A stretch of DNA of 64,000 nucleotides from positions 1-64,000 of the IMG/VR virus record IMGVR_UViG_3300010370_000029; one strand, given 5' to 3'. Below are positions 52,498 to 60,993 of the stretch, piece after piece. The notes beneath the pieces were generated by a model. It was not told where the DNA came from. It did no database searches and saw only the letters and a program-made list of their open reading frames with translations. Position 1 is the first letter of the stretch; each line of letters starts with the position of its first letter. Position numbers and translations under genes: made by a program. This DNA comes from a virus.

Positions 52498-52892
52498 AGA
52501 AACGTTATAAGCAAATGATTGATACCCGTCGAGTGTATCAACTTGAAACAGATATGTACTATGACCGCCGTTTTGCGTATATCACGAAGCAACGGTCATT
52601 GGGTTATCTGGTACGATATGCCAAGAAGATTTGGAAGGCGGAGAAGATTAAAAAGGAAATACCTCTTATCCGATTCGGTAAGGGGTTGCAGAAGTATAGT
52701 TGGTGTGATGGGGAGATATTAGAACTTGCCCCAACCCAACGGGACATCTTGACTCTCATACATGAGTTGGTTCATGCGATTGGATATGATGACCACGATA
52801 AGAACTTTGCGGCAAAAGAGTTGGTCTTACTTGCGAAGTATACCTCTGTGAAGGTTGACGCATTACATGAAATGTTTGAGGTTATGATATGA
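52494..52892 (+). CDS. SprT-like zinc metalloprotease
   Basis: 132 residues from GTG 52494, which overlaps the methyltransferase stop codon and follows AAGGAG. TLIHELVHAIGYDDHDKNF contains HExxH with a later third ligand, as in SprT-like and related small metallopeptidases. No signal peptide. Possible roles are processing of a phage protein or of host DNA-bound proteins; unproven. ATGA overlap with the next gene. Confidence 0.7.
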   Translation: MKKRYKQMIDTRRVYQLETDMYYDRRFAYITKQRSLGYLVRYAKKIWKAEKIKKEIPLIRFGKGLQKYSWCDGEILELAPTQRDILTLIHELVHAIGYDDHDKNFAAKELVLLAKYTSVKVDALHEMFEVMI

Positions 52893-53158
52893 TGAAGAAG
52901 TTAAAGGAAGCATCAGTACTGTTCTTTATCCAGATATTGAGTTATTCTATCTGGTGTATTAACTTTCGTGCTGTTGCCGATACCCATTACCACACAGCGG
53001 CAGTAAGTGATTTCTTAATCGCTTCTATTCAGTTCTTTGTGATTCGTAAGATTGCACACGGACAAGACCAATTCCACCAATGGGCAGGATATGCACTTGG
53101 GTCGGTGGTCGGAAGTTATGTAGGGATCTGGATTTCGGCAACCTTCCTCGGGGGATAA
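52889..53158 (+). CDS. Conserved small membrane protein (89 aa)
   Basis: Three probable membrane spans: SVLFFIQILSYSIWCINF, DFLIASIQFFVIRKI and YALGSVVGSYVGIWISATF. Similar proteins with NFRAVA and FFVIRKIA occur in other large phages, to my recollection. It may be a holin-like or superinfection-related protein; nothing decides between these. Confidence 0.6.
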   Translation: MMKKLKEASVLFFIQILSYSIWCINFRAVADTHYHTAAVSDFLIASIQFFVIRKIAHGQDQFHQWAGYALGSVVGSYVGIWISATFLGG

Positions 53159-53159
53159 G

Positions 53160-53315
53160 ATGGATATCTTTGTCGCAATAGGAATAATATTACTTGCAAT
53201 ATTTTTGACCCGTTGGATTATGGGTCCAAGTTATTGTATATGTCCATATTGCGGTCATACAATACGTCCATATGTAGTTCATAAGTGTAAGGGTCACAGA
53301 GTTACGTGTAAGTAA
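53160..53315 (+). CDS. Membrane-anchored zinc-ribbon peptide (51 aa)
   Basis: MDIFVAIGIILLAIFLTRWI is one membrane span, followed by YCICPYCGH and HKCKGH, a likely small zinc site on the cytoplasmic or periplasmic side. The start lies right behind the previous stop codon (TAAGATGG). Unknown function. Confidence 0.55.
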   Translation: MDIFVAIGIILLAIFLTRWIMGPSYCICPYCGHTIRPYVVHKCKGHRVTCK

Positions 53316-53324
53316 GGAGACAGT

Positions 53325-53558
53325 ATGCCCCGTAAAAAGAAATTGGAACGTGTAGATTCGCTACGGTTGGACTTCAACGGAAAAATGCTCATACTGATTG
53401 ATACTGATGAGTGGGGTCCGATTGAATTTAACGTGAACGATAAGGAAACCGTACTGGAAGTCATGCGGACATTAATTAACTGTAGCGATAATAATTGGTC
53501 AGTTGATTCGTATACTAAGACTGAAGCAAAGAAACTTAAAAAGATGGTAGACAAATGA
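53325..53558 (+). CDS. Small hypothetical protein (77 aa)
   Basis: ATG after AAGGAGACAGT. Basic N-terminus MPRKKKLERVDS, a beta-rich middle (KMLILIDTDEWGPIEF) and a Lys-rich end. ATGA overlap with the phosphoesterase. No family recognised. Confidence 0.55.
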   Translation: MPRKKKLERVDSLRLDFNGKMLILIDTDEWGPIEFNVNDKETVLEVMRTLINCSDNNWSVDSYTKTEAKKLKKMVDK

Positions 53559-54220
53559 ATTTACTATTAGGCGATATTCACGGGAATGCTGGAGTATTAA
53601 AAGAAGCGATAGCAGTCGCTAAAGAAGCACACGCTACCTCTATTGTTCAGCTTGGAGACTTTGGGTTGTTCCCAGATACCGAAGCGTGGTTCCGTGAAAA
53701 TACAAAAGATGCACATATTCCAATTTATTTTATTGATGGGAATCACGACGATTGCCAACGCTGGGTAGAGTGTGACACCATAACCCAAGTATGGGATGAC
53801 CGTAATTTGTTTTACATTCCACGCGGTACCGTAATGGAGTTAGACCATAGAACGGTCGCCGTGATGGGCGGGGCGTCTAGTATTAATAAGGCTTGGCTAC
53901 TTCGTGATGGGCAGCATTGGGATGCAAACGAGGATATCACAGAAGCTCAGATTTCTCGTTTATTGAAGAATGCTGAAGGGAAAACGATTGATATGTTTTT
54001 TACTCATTGTCCACCACATTCAGTTATCCAACAAAACTTTGACCCGCTATGGAAGTTACACTTTGAAGTGAGCATTGACTGGACTGACCCAAATCAACTT
54101 ATCATAGAGGATTTGTGGCATAAATTGGGTACTACTGACATATACTCTGGGCATATGCATAAACGGGTGCAGGGTATAAATTATAGAATTGTAAATATAA
54201 ATGAGCTTTTGGCAGTTTAA
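53555..54220 (+). CDS. Calcineurin-like metallophosphoesterase
   Basis: 221 residues with all family motifs: GDIHGN (7-12), QLGDFG, DGNHDD, FTHCPPHS and SGHMHKR. It should hydrolyse a phosphomono- or diester using two metal ions; candidates include nucleotides, RNA ends (T4 Pnkp-like counter-defence) or phosphoproteins. Single domain, without a kinase or ligase partner next to it. Confidence 0.88.
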   Translation: MNLLLGDIHGNAGVLKEAIAVAKEAHATSIVQLGDFGLFPDTEAWFRENTKDAHIPIYFIDGNHDDCQRWVECDTITQVWDDRNLFYIPRGTVMELDHRTVAVMGGASSINKAWLLRDGQHWDANEDITEAQISRLLKNAEGKTIDMFFTHCPPHSVIQQNFDPLWKLHFEVSIDWTDPNQLIIEDLWHKLGTTDIYSGHMHKRVQGINYRIVNINELLAV

Positions 54221-54261
54221 GATGATACTTATCTATAGAATTCTATAGAAAGGTAATTGTT

Positions 54262-54429
54262 ATGGCTAAAAAGAAAATCAACAAAAATACTACCATTCAA
54301 GTTAAGACTGATATCTACGAACACGTTAAGCAGTTCTGTAGTCAACGTGGGATGCTTATTTCCTCACAAACAGAATTCTTGTGGGTTAATCTGATATCAT
54401 CTAGTATGAGCGGCAGTATTTCTTTATAA
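54262..54429 (+). CDS. Small possible ribbon-helix-helix protein (55 aa)
   Basis: ATG after AAAGGTAATTGTT. MAKKKINKNTTIQVKTDIYE then HVKQFCSQRGMLISS fits a basic arm, a beta strand (TTIQVKTDIYEHV) and two helices, the plan of small MetJ/Arc DNA binders. It may regulate the sugar cluster that follows. Confidence 0.5.
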   Translation: MAKKKINKNTTIQVKTDIYEHVKQFCSQRGMLISSQTEFLWVNLISSSMSGSISL

Positions 54430-54440
54430 GGATGAAATAT

Positions 54441-55835
54441 ATGAGACAAGGTTATTTACCAAAAAATGAACGCAAGAAAATCCTCCTACTCTCGGATGAC
54501 CTACGGGTTACATCTGGCGTAGGAGTAATGTCAAGAGAAATAGTCGAAGGTACTTGCCATCGGTATAATTGGATACAAGTTGGTGCAGGCGTAAACCATC
54601 CCGATGCCGGCAAAATCCTAGACCTTTCAGAAGCACTAAAGAGTGAAGTGGGAGTAGATGACCCCTATGTTCGCATTTATCCATATAACGGATATGGTGA
54701 TAGTCGGTTGATTCGCACATTAATTGAAACAGAAAAGCCAGATGCTATTCTGCACTTCACCGACCCCCGCTATTGGATTTGGCTCTACCAGATGGAACAC
54801 GAACTCCGTCAAAAGATGCCGCTGATGTATTACAACATTTGGGACGACCTTCCATATCCTATGTACAATCAAGGGTATTATATGTCGTGCGATTCACTAT
54901 TCTCAATTAGTAAGCAGACATATAATATTAACAAGCAAGTACTCGGACCACGGAACCCGCGGCATCTTGCTTATATCCCACACGGCATTAACACCAAGCG
55001 GTATCACTCACTTCCAGTTGATGACGCTGGTATGTTGGAAACTCGTAAGAAGTTATTTGGTGAAGCCGAAGTCGATTATGTTATCTTCTATAATAGTCGG
55101 AACATTCGCCGGAAGCAGACATCGGATATCATCTACGCCTTCAAGGTATTTATGTCGAAGCTCACACCAGAGCAACGTGAAAAAGTACGCTTAGTTCTCC
55201 ATACACAGCCCGTGGATGACAACGGGACGGATTTACCAGCGGTCATTCGGGATGTGACGCCTGAAGTGCAGAAGTATATCATATTCTCTGCTGATAGAGT
55301 GGAAGCAGGATTCCTCAACCATCTGTATAATATCGCTGACGTATCTATCAATATGTCCAGTAACGAAGGATTCGGATTGGGTACGTGTGAAAGTATTGTG
55401 GCAGGTACTCCTATCATTGTCAACGTGACCGGTGGATTACAAGACCAATGTGGATTTATGGACGAGGAAGGAAACTACCTTGACCCAGATAAGCATTTCA
55501 CCTACGAATGGGGTAGCAATCACGATGGTCGGTACAAGAAGCACGGGGAATGGGCGTTCCCAATGTTCCCATCGAATCGCTCATTACAAGGGTCACCGTT
55601 GACTCCATATATCTTCGACGACCGTGCCTCGTTCGAAGACGCAGCAGACCGTATGATGGAAGTCTATAATATGTCACGTGAAGAACGTAAGCGCCGTGGT
55701 GAGCTCGGCCGTCAGTACGCTTTGGGAGCTGGTCAATTTACCGCAGAACGTATGTGTGAATTGTTTATAGAAAATATTGATAAGGGATTCCAAGAATGGG
55801 TTCCAAGAAGTAAGTTTGAATTAGTTAAGGCATAA
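54441..55835 (+). CDS. GT4-type glycosyltransferase
   Basis: 464 residues from ATG 54441; another ATG at 54432 directly abuts the AAGG, so the second is better spaced. GT-B fold: KILLLSDDLRVTSGVG at the N-terminus, YIPHGINTKRY, FYNSRNIRRKQ, and SSNEGFGLGTCESIVAGTP with the E-x7-E donor motif. A long insert with HGEWAFPMFPSNRS lies near the C-terminus. First gene of the sugar cluster. Confidence 0.85.
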   Translation: MRQGYLPKNERKKILLLSDDLRVTSGVGVMSREIVEGTCHRYNWIQVGAGVNHPDAGKILDLSEALKSEVGVDDPYVRIYPYNGYGDSRLIRTLIETEKPDAILHFTDPRYWIWLYQMEHELRQKMPLMYYNIWDDLPYPMYNQGYYMSCDSLFSISKQTYNINKQVLGPRNPRHLAYIPHGINTKRYHSLPVDDAGMLETRKKLFGEAEVDYVIFYNSRNIRRKQTSDIIYAFKVFMSKLTPEQREKVRLVLHTQPVDDNGTDLPAVIRDVTPEVQKYIIFSADRVEAGFLNHLYNIADVSINMSSNEGFGLGTCESIVAGTPIIVNVTGGLQDQCGFMDEEGNYLDPDKHFTYEWGSNHDGRYKKHGEWAFPMFPSNRSLQGSPLTPYIFDDRASFEDAADRMMEVYNMSREERKRRGELGRQYALGAGQFTAERMCELFIENIDKGFQEWVPRSKFELVKA

Positions 55836-55860
55836 TAATTTTTACGATAGAGAGTATATT

Positions 55861-57192
55861 ATGAATACCGAAGTTAAACCGTTATGTATAGTCCGTGCTC
55901 CATGCGCCACCCGTTCTGGTTACGGAGATATGAGTCGTGACATCATCCGACATCTTATTGAATATGATAAGTATGATGTTAAGGTTATCTCTGTGAATTG
56001 GGGTGAGACTCCAATGAACGCACTGAATCCAGATAATCCAAAGGATAAGATGATTATTGACCGTATCCTTACTCAAAATCTTATTCAAAAGCCAGACTTG
56101 TTTGTTACGATTACCATTCCTACAGAATTTGAAGCGTTAGGTAAATATAATATCGGTATCACGGCTGGTATCGAAACCACTGCCGCCTCTGCTCAATGGG
56201 TTGATGCTTGTAACCGAATGGATGCCGTGTTTACTATATCTGAGCATTCTAAGAATGTACTCCTTACTTCAAAGTATATGAGAACGGGCCCAAATGGAGA
56301 AAAGTTGGGTACACTTGAAGTAACCAAGCCAATCGAAGTTTTACATAATTGTATAGACCAATCAATTATGAAGAAGTTGGAATACGAAGCTGATATTCTT
56401 CCTTCGATTAAAACCGTGATGGAAACCATACCAGAAAAGTTCTGTTATCTTTTCGTTGGTCATTGGCTCCGTGGGGACTTTGGAGAAGATAGAAAGAATG
56501 TATCATTCTTGGTACGGGTATTCCTTGAAACATTTAAGCAAACCAAGGTAGCACCCCCGGCTCTTATTCTAAAGACCAGTGGTGGTGGGTTCTCCATTCT
56601 TGATAAGCGAGAAATGTTGAATAAGATAGACACTATCCGTAAGCAAGTAGTATTAGAAGAAGGTCAACCTATGCCAAATATTTATTTATTGCATGGTGAA
56701 TTGACCGATGATGAAATGAATTCGTTGTATAATCACCCGAAGGTAAAGGCACACGTTAGTTTGACGAAGGGCGAAGGGTTTGGTCGTCCATTACTTGAAG
56801 CATCTATTAGTGGTAAGCCAGTTATCGCTTCGGGCTGGAGTGGTCATATGGACTTTTTAAACCCAGAAGATGCTGTACTGGTCGGCGGTGAACTTAAGCC
56901 TATCCACGAAAGTTCAGTATGGGATAATGTCTTGATTAAGGAATCGTCTTGGTTCGCTCCAGACTTACAACAGTCTGCTAATGCACTCGCTGCAGTCTTT
57001 ATGGAATATGATGCGTTCCATAAGAGAGCAAAGAAGTTGGGGAAGGAAAACTTTAAGAAGTTCTCCTACAAGGCAATTCAAAAGCGTACGTGGGAACTCC
57101 TCGACAAGTACGTACCAGAATTCCCTAAGCAAGTTCAATTGGTTTTACCGAAGTTAAAAAAGATTGAATTACCCAAAAAGCAAGGTGAATAA
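55861..57192 (+). CDS. GT4-type glycosyltransferase
   Basis: 443 residues. CIVRAPCATRSGYGDMSRD (GT-B donor-side loop), EVLHNCID, FVGHWLRGDFGEDRKNVSFL and KGEGFGRPLLEASISGKPV (E-x7-E). It is related in layout, not closely in sequence, to the preceding gene. Its stop codon overlaps the next start (TAATG). Confidence 0.85.
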   Translation: MNTEVKPLCIVRAPCATRSGYGDMSRDIIRHLIEYDKYDVKVISVNWGETPMNALNPDNPKDKMIIDRILTQNLIQKPDLFVTITIPTEFEALGKYNIGITAGIETTAASAQWVDACNRMDAVFTISEHSKNVLLTSKYMRTGPNGEKLGTLEVTKPIEVLHNCIDQSIMKKLEYEADILPSIKTVMETIPEKFCYLFVGHWLRGDFGEDRKNVSFLVRVFLETFKQTKVAPPALILKTSGGGFSILDKREMLNKIDTIRKQVVLEEGQPMPNIYLLHGELTDDEMNSLYNHPKVKAHVSLTKGEGFGRPLLEASISGKPVIASGWSGHMDFLNPEDAVLVGGELKPIHESSVWDNVLIKESSWFAPDLQQSANALAAVFMEYDAFHKRAKKLGKENFKKFSYKAIQKRTWELLDKYVPEFPKQVQLVLPKLKKIELPKKQGE

Positions 57193-57596
57193 TGCCACTA
57201 CGTAGTGAACGCAGATTTATCAGTCTCAGTAACGTACAATCTGGGATGATGATTCAATTTAACTACTCCAAGAAGTCCGGTGGGAGCGGTCAGTATGTTG
57301 TATTGGTCGTAGACCCGAATCGTAAAAATGACCGAGCTACGGAACCACAACTACACGGGTTCGTCATAGATGAATTGTCTGACACTGAATTGCTAGAATT
57401 CTTTGCATCTTTTCGTAAGAGTACTTCTCTGGACTATGAAGATAGAAAGAAGAGTGTGGTCGAGGGATTAAACACAGATGAAGCATACGAAACATTTGCG
57501 GCGTCGAAGTATGTTAAAGACCGCTCATACAGAACATTTAATTTAAGTGGGATGACTCAAGTACGTCAGATTTTGATTGGTTCAGTTGAAGATTAG
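57192..57596 (+). CDS. Conserved T4-like hypothetical protein (134 aa)
   Basis: The start overlaps the transferase stop codon. The N-terminal RFISLSNVQSGMMIQFNYSK and YVVLVVDPNRK form a small beta domain; then HGFVIDELSDTELLEFFAS. Proteins of this pattern occur in T4-like marine phages by my recollection, function unknown. It stands in the sugar cluster although it has no sugar-enzyme motif. Confidence 0.55.
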   Translation: MPLRSERRFISLSNVQSGMMIQFNYSKKSGGSGQYVVLVVDPNRKNDRATEPQLHGFVIDELSDTELLEFFASFRKSTSLDYEDRKKSVVEGLNTDEAYETFAASKYVKDRSYRTFNLSGMTQVRQILIGSVED

Positions 57597-57598
57597 TC

Positions 57599-57606
57599 TA
57601 TTTATA
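57599..57606 (+). promoter_or_regulatory. Candidate late promoter (TATTTATA)
   Basis: TATTTATA directly behind the previous stop codon and 24 bases before the ATG at 57631; same octamer and spacing range as at 17, 9211 and 13438. Confidence 0.35.
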
Positions 57607-57630
57607 GATATACCCTTTAACGGTACCGAC

Positions 57631-57774
57631 ATGCTGAATTCTGATAAGGAACGACCAAAGAAGTTTCCGATTTTAGATTTAGATGTATTGACTGAAAAGA
57701 AAACTTGGTGGGTGGTCTGGGAATATATTTTCTCTGGAAAACTCCGCCAACCGGATGATATAGATAAAAGTTGA
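57631..57774 (+). CDS. Small hypothetical protein (47 aa)
   Basis: From ATG 57631, downstream of a candidate late promoter. MLNSDKERPKKFPILDLDVL then KTWWVVWEYIFSG: a short acidic/basic N-terminus and a Trp-rich segment that might touch membrane. No ribosome binding site stands out. Confidence 0.45.
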   Translation: MLNSDKERPKKFPILDLDVLTEKKTWWVVWEYIFSGKLRQPDDIDKS

Positions 57775-57781
57775 GAGTGTT

Positions 57782-58069
57782 ATGATTGATGAGAACGAGC
57801 AGATATGTCCACAAGAGGATTGTGTACCTGCGGAAGAGCTACCTTCGGTTATGCAGATGGCAAAGAATTTGTTTAACGATGGTAGTAAAATCGTTGGTAA
57901 TGCAGTAAAAGGAAATAAAACGTTAGTTGAGGATGTGGTTCGTAACGAGCGATGGTCTACTTGTTTGAGTTGTCCTAAACTAAAAAATGATAGATGCGTG
58001 GAGTGTGGATGCTTTATGAAGGTTAAAGTGGCGTTCGTCACCTCCAAATGTCCAATAAATAATTGGTAA
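57782..58069 (+). CDS. DUF6171-like zinc-binding protein
   Basis: 95 residues. The C-terminal CLSCPKLKNDRCVECGCFM, VKVAFVTSKCP, NW matches small phage Cys-cluster proteins (DUF6171 type): five to six cysteines in two pairs, probably one or two zinc ions. The N-terminal half is helical. Function unknown. Confidence 0.65.
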   Translation: MIDENEQICPQEDCVPAEELPSVMQMAKNLFNDGSKIVGNAVKGNKTLVEDVVRNERWSTCLSCPKLKNDRCVECGCFMKVKVAFVTSKCPINNW

Positions 58070-58075
58070 TATATT

Positions 58076-58954
58076 ATGAAAAAGGTTACATTTATATATG
58101 CGTACGAGCCGACTGAAGTTTGGTCTACGCCGTTGTCCTTGATTGAAGAATTCAAGGGCAGAGGATGGGAGGTTGAGATAGTATCCATAGGAAGTAATCG
58201 CACGGGTATCTATCACGATAACAATCTCCGTGAATGGGTAGAGTCCAAGCCGCACACTGATATGGTATTATTTATGGATTGGGGACGGTTTGATTCCCCA
58301 TATTTAAATAAGGACTTGGTTCCCGCTGTGTGGGTACAAGAAAGTGGAGATGACCCACAGAATTATGCTAGAAATTTTCCCAAAGCATCCAGATTCCACT
58401 TAACACTTACTCCTGATTATACTTCCTATCAATCCTACACAGTGGCTGGTATTAATGCTCTGTGGTGGACACATTTTGCGGATACCAGACTCCACGTTCC
58501 TATGGATGTGGATATAGAGTACATAGCCGTTACTAGTCGTGGATTAGGCGGCAGTCAATTCCTTGACCATCTTACTCACCATTCGGATGGCATGATTGGT
58601 AATAAAAACGGTATGATTGGTATAGAACATACTAAATTCCTACAAAGTGGCTTGATGGTAGTACAAAACAGCCGTTGGGGAGAAGTTACCCGTCGTCTCT
58701 TTGAAGCTATGGCGTGCGGCAGAATGGTATTAACGGATAGATTAGATACCTCACGTAAATTAGATGAATTATTTACAGATAAGGTAGATATCGTATATTA
58801 CAATGATATGGCGGATTGTATCAACTTAATGAACTATTATGCAGAGAATCACGAAGAACGTGAGGCTATAGCACAACGTGGTAGACTTAAAGTTTTGAAC
58901 GGACATACGCAGGTTCAGCGGGTAGACACGTTACTGAGGGCTGTCGGGTTATGA
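58076..58954 (+). CDS. GT-B glycosyltransferase (CgeB-like)
   Basis: 292 residues. KVTFIYAYEPTEVWSTPLSL at the N-terminus and a C-terminal donor domain with NSRWGEVTRRLFEAMACGRM and VLTDRL, typical of the CgeB/Glyco_trans_1_2 group. LFMDWGR and VWVQESGDDPQNY mark the N-domain. Short for a GT-B enzyme. ATGA overlap with the next gene. Confidence 0.78.
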   Translation: MKKVTFIYAYEPTEVWSTPLSLIEEFKGRGWEVEIVSIGSNRTGIYHDNNLREWVESKPHTDMVLFMDWGRFDSPYLNKDLVPAVWVQESGDDPQNYARNFPKASRFHLTLTPDYTSYQSYTVAGINALWWTHFADTRLHVPMDVDIEYIAVTSRGLGGSQFLDHLTHHSDGMIGNKNGMIGIEHTKFLQSGLMVVQNSRWGEVTRRLFEAMACGRMVLTDRLDTSRKLDELFTDKVDIVYYNDMADCINLMNYYAENHEEREAIAQRGRLKVLNGHTQVQRVDTLLRAVGL

Positions 58955-59694
58955 ACAAATTACCTATCGGATTAGGCATATTAGCTTGGCGGTCTGGACA
59001 AACGCTTATTGATACTCTAGCGACCTATCACGAAAATGGATTGTTTACGATGGTGGAAGATGCAGTAATCTTATTTCAAGAGTTCTCTGAAACTGATAAG
59101 ATGATTGCGGAACACTTTGAGGTACGGTATATTCCATTAGAAAATAACATCGGTATAGGAAAGGGATTTATTGAACTAGCTAAGAACACCAATCAGCCGT
59201 ATTTTATGACATTGGAGCATGATTGGAATCTTATCGAAAACTTTATTACAACATTCGGTCGGCTACAATCTGGTATACACTTACTACAGAACGGATTTGA
59301 TTGTGTACGGTATCGGCATCGAAAGTCTCCTGGATTCCCGCACTTCAGTTTCCGTCATCAAGGAAATGAACTCACATACTACGATGAAGAGATTGGATGT
59401 ACCTCTCCGCATCTATTAGACGCAGTACATTGGACAGAACATCCTAACGTTGCATTCTCTCCACTAATTGATAAACAAGAAGAGTACTATACTACAACAA
59501 GTAGATATGGTAACTGGACTAATAATCCATGCTTGTACAGTACGCAATTTTATATGGACACGGTTTCTCAGTTCTCTGGCGATGGTATTGCTCTCGAAGG
59601 TAACATCTCTAAATGGTGGGCACAACAACAATTCAAGGTTGCTCACGGAGAGGGGTTGTTTATGCATCTGGATAAAGTAAAGTATGGCAGATAA
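58951..59694 (+). CDS. GT-A glycosyltransferase-like protein
   Basis: 247 residues, ATGA overlap. IGLGILAWRSGQTLIDTLAT, ENNIGIGKGFIELAKNTNQP and FMTLEHDW (DXD-like E-x-D) show a family 2-like GT-A domain with an insertion before LDKVKYG. It overlaps the next gene by 11 bases. Confidence 0.75.
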   Translation: MNKLPIGLGILAWRSGQTLIDTLATYHENGLFTMVEDAVILFQEFSETDKMIAEHFEVRYIPLENNIGIGKGFIELAKNTNQPYFMTLEHDWNLIENFITTFGRLQSGIHLLQNGFDCVRYRHRKSPGFPHFSFRHQGNELTYYDEEIGCTSPHLLDAVHWTEHPNVAFSPLIDKQEEYYTTTSRYGNWTNNPCLYSTQFYMDTVSQFSGDGIALEGNISKWWAQQQFKVAHGEGLFMHLDKVKYGR

Positions 59695-60370
59695 ACGTAT
59701 AGCATTAATATTGTCTGGTAAGTCTCGGAGTGGAATGTTCTGTTTTCCGTATATCTACGACGCCTTCTTAAACAACAATTATAATGTAGATGTGTTCGTT
59801 CACACGTGGGATGATTATCGGGTATTGGACTTATATAAACCAAAGCAAATATTGATTGAACGTAATGAACAAGAAATTTTAGAATACTTGTTTCGGCAAT
59901 TAACGTTATCAAACACTATGAGTTTTGAAGGAAGAATTGACAACGTTTTGCTAATGTATTATTCTTTAAAGCGGTCATTCGATATTATTGATGAACCATA
60001 TGATTATGTAATTCGTAGCAGATTCGATGTCATTATTCAAGATAAATTTAATATCGAACCAATCATTACCGAATTAGAAGAAGATAAATATGACATCTTC
60101 ATTCCAGATGAAGTGTTTAATTTCGGTGGATATCAAGATAGAGTAGCAATTGGTAAGTTCGAAGCAATGAAAACATATTGCGATACCATAGTAAATATCA
60201 ACAGTATTGCTACCAGCATCAATCGGTGGCACCCAGAAACTTTCTTAAAGCACCAACTAGATTCAGAACAAATTCGAGTAATGCAGCGTGATATCAATCA
60301 CCGACTAGTACGTAGTAGTAGTGTTGTTACCAATTGGCCAGAAAATCCATTTAAATTCTTAGATTTATAA
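59684..60370 (+). CDS. Glycosyltransferase-like protein (LSGxxR family), copy 1
   Basis: 228 residues. RIALILSGKSRSG, VDVFVHTWDDYR, SLKRSFDIIDEPYDYVIRSR-F-D define a family seen in capsule and LPS clusters. The RSRFD acidic site looks like a metal/nucleotide-sugar site. A homologue with the same order of motifs lies at 62359. Confidence 0.65.
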   Translation: MADKRIALILSGKSRSGMFCFPYIYDAFLNNNYNVDVFVHTWDDYRVLDLYKPKQILIERNEQEILEYLFRQLTLSNTMSFEGRIDNVLLMYYSLKRSFDIIDEPYDYVIRSRFDVIIQDKFNIEPIITELEEDKYDIFIPDEVFNFGGYQDRVAIGKFEAMKTYCDTIVNINSIATSINRWHPETFLKHQLDSEQIRVMQRDINHRLVRSSSVVTNWPENPFKFLDL

Positions 60371-60381
60371 TTGAGGGAAGT

Positions 60382-60993
60382 ATGAAAGTAAAAATCGATG
60401 TCGGTGCAAATAGAGGCGCAGAAACAAAAGAGATGGCAGCAGATGGGTCAATCGTTTATGCGTTTGAACCAACGTGGGAATTAATTACACAACATTTATG
60501 GCCACTTTCTTTTGAGAACTCTAATATTAGAATCATACCATTTGCAGTAGATGTGGAAAATTCATTTAAGAAGTTCAATGTTGCTGGATTTGGAGATTGG
60601 GGCTGCAGTAGCTTGCATGATTTTGCAAAGGACATTCATCAGAAGTGGCCCGACCGCCCAGACTTTCAAGTGACACATGCATATATTGTTCCGACGATAA
60701 CCCTATTCGATTTCTGTACATTGTATCAAATTGATGAGATTGATGAATTGCATATTGATGCACAAGGTAATGATTTGAATGTTTTAAAGAGTCTGGGAAG
60801 TAAGGTCGATATAGTAAAGCAAGGCGTGGTTGAGGCAGCTAATGCGGTCAACCTTTACGACAACGTAAACAATCGAATCGAAGATGTCAGAAAGTTTTTA
60901 ACTGACAACGGGTTTGAAATTTATAGTGAAACTCAAAATGATTGGTTATCTGCTGAGATGAACGTACACTTTAAGAGGAAGTCTCATGACTAA
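60382..60993 (+). CDS. FkbM-family methyltransferase
   Basis: 203 residues. KIDVGANRGAETK (SAM-binding loop), VYAFEPTWEL, TITLFDFC and ELHIDAQGNDLNVLKSLG match FkbM-type SAM-dependent O-methyltransferases, often acting on sugars. ATG after GGGAAGT. It overlaps the next gene by 8 bases. Confidence 0.85.
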   Translation: MKVKIDVGANRGAETKEMAADGSIVYAFEPTWELITQHLWPLSFENSNIRIIPFAVDVENSFKKFNVAGFGDWGCSSLHDFAKDIHQKWPDRPDFQVTHAYIVPTITLFDFCTLYQIDEIDELHIDAQGNDLNVLKSLGSKVDIVKQGVVEAANAVNLYDNVNNRIEDVRKFLTDNGFEIYSETQNDWLSAEMNVHFKRKSHD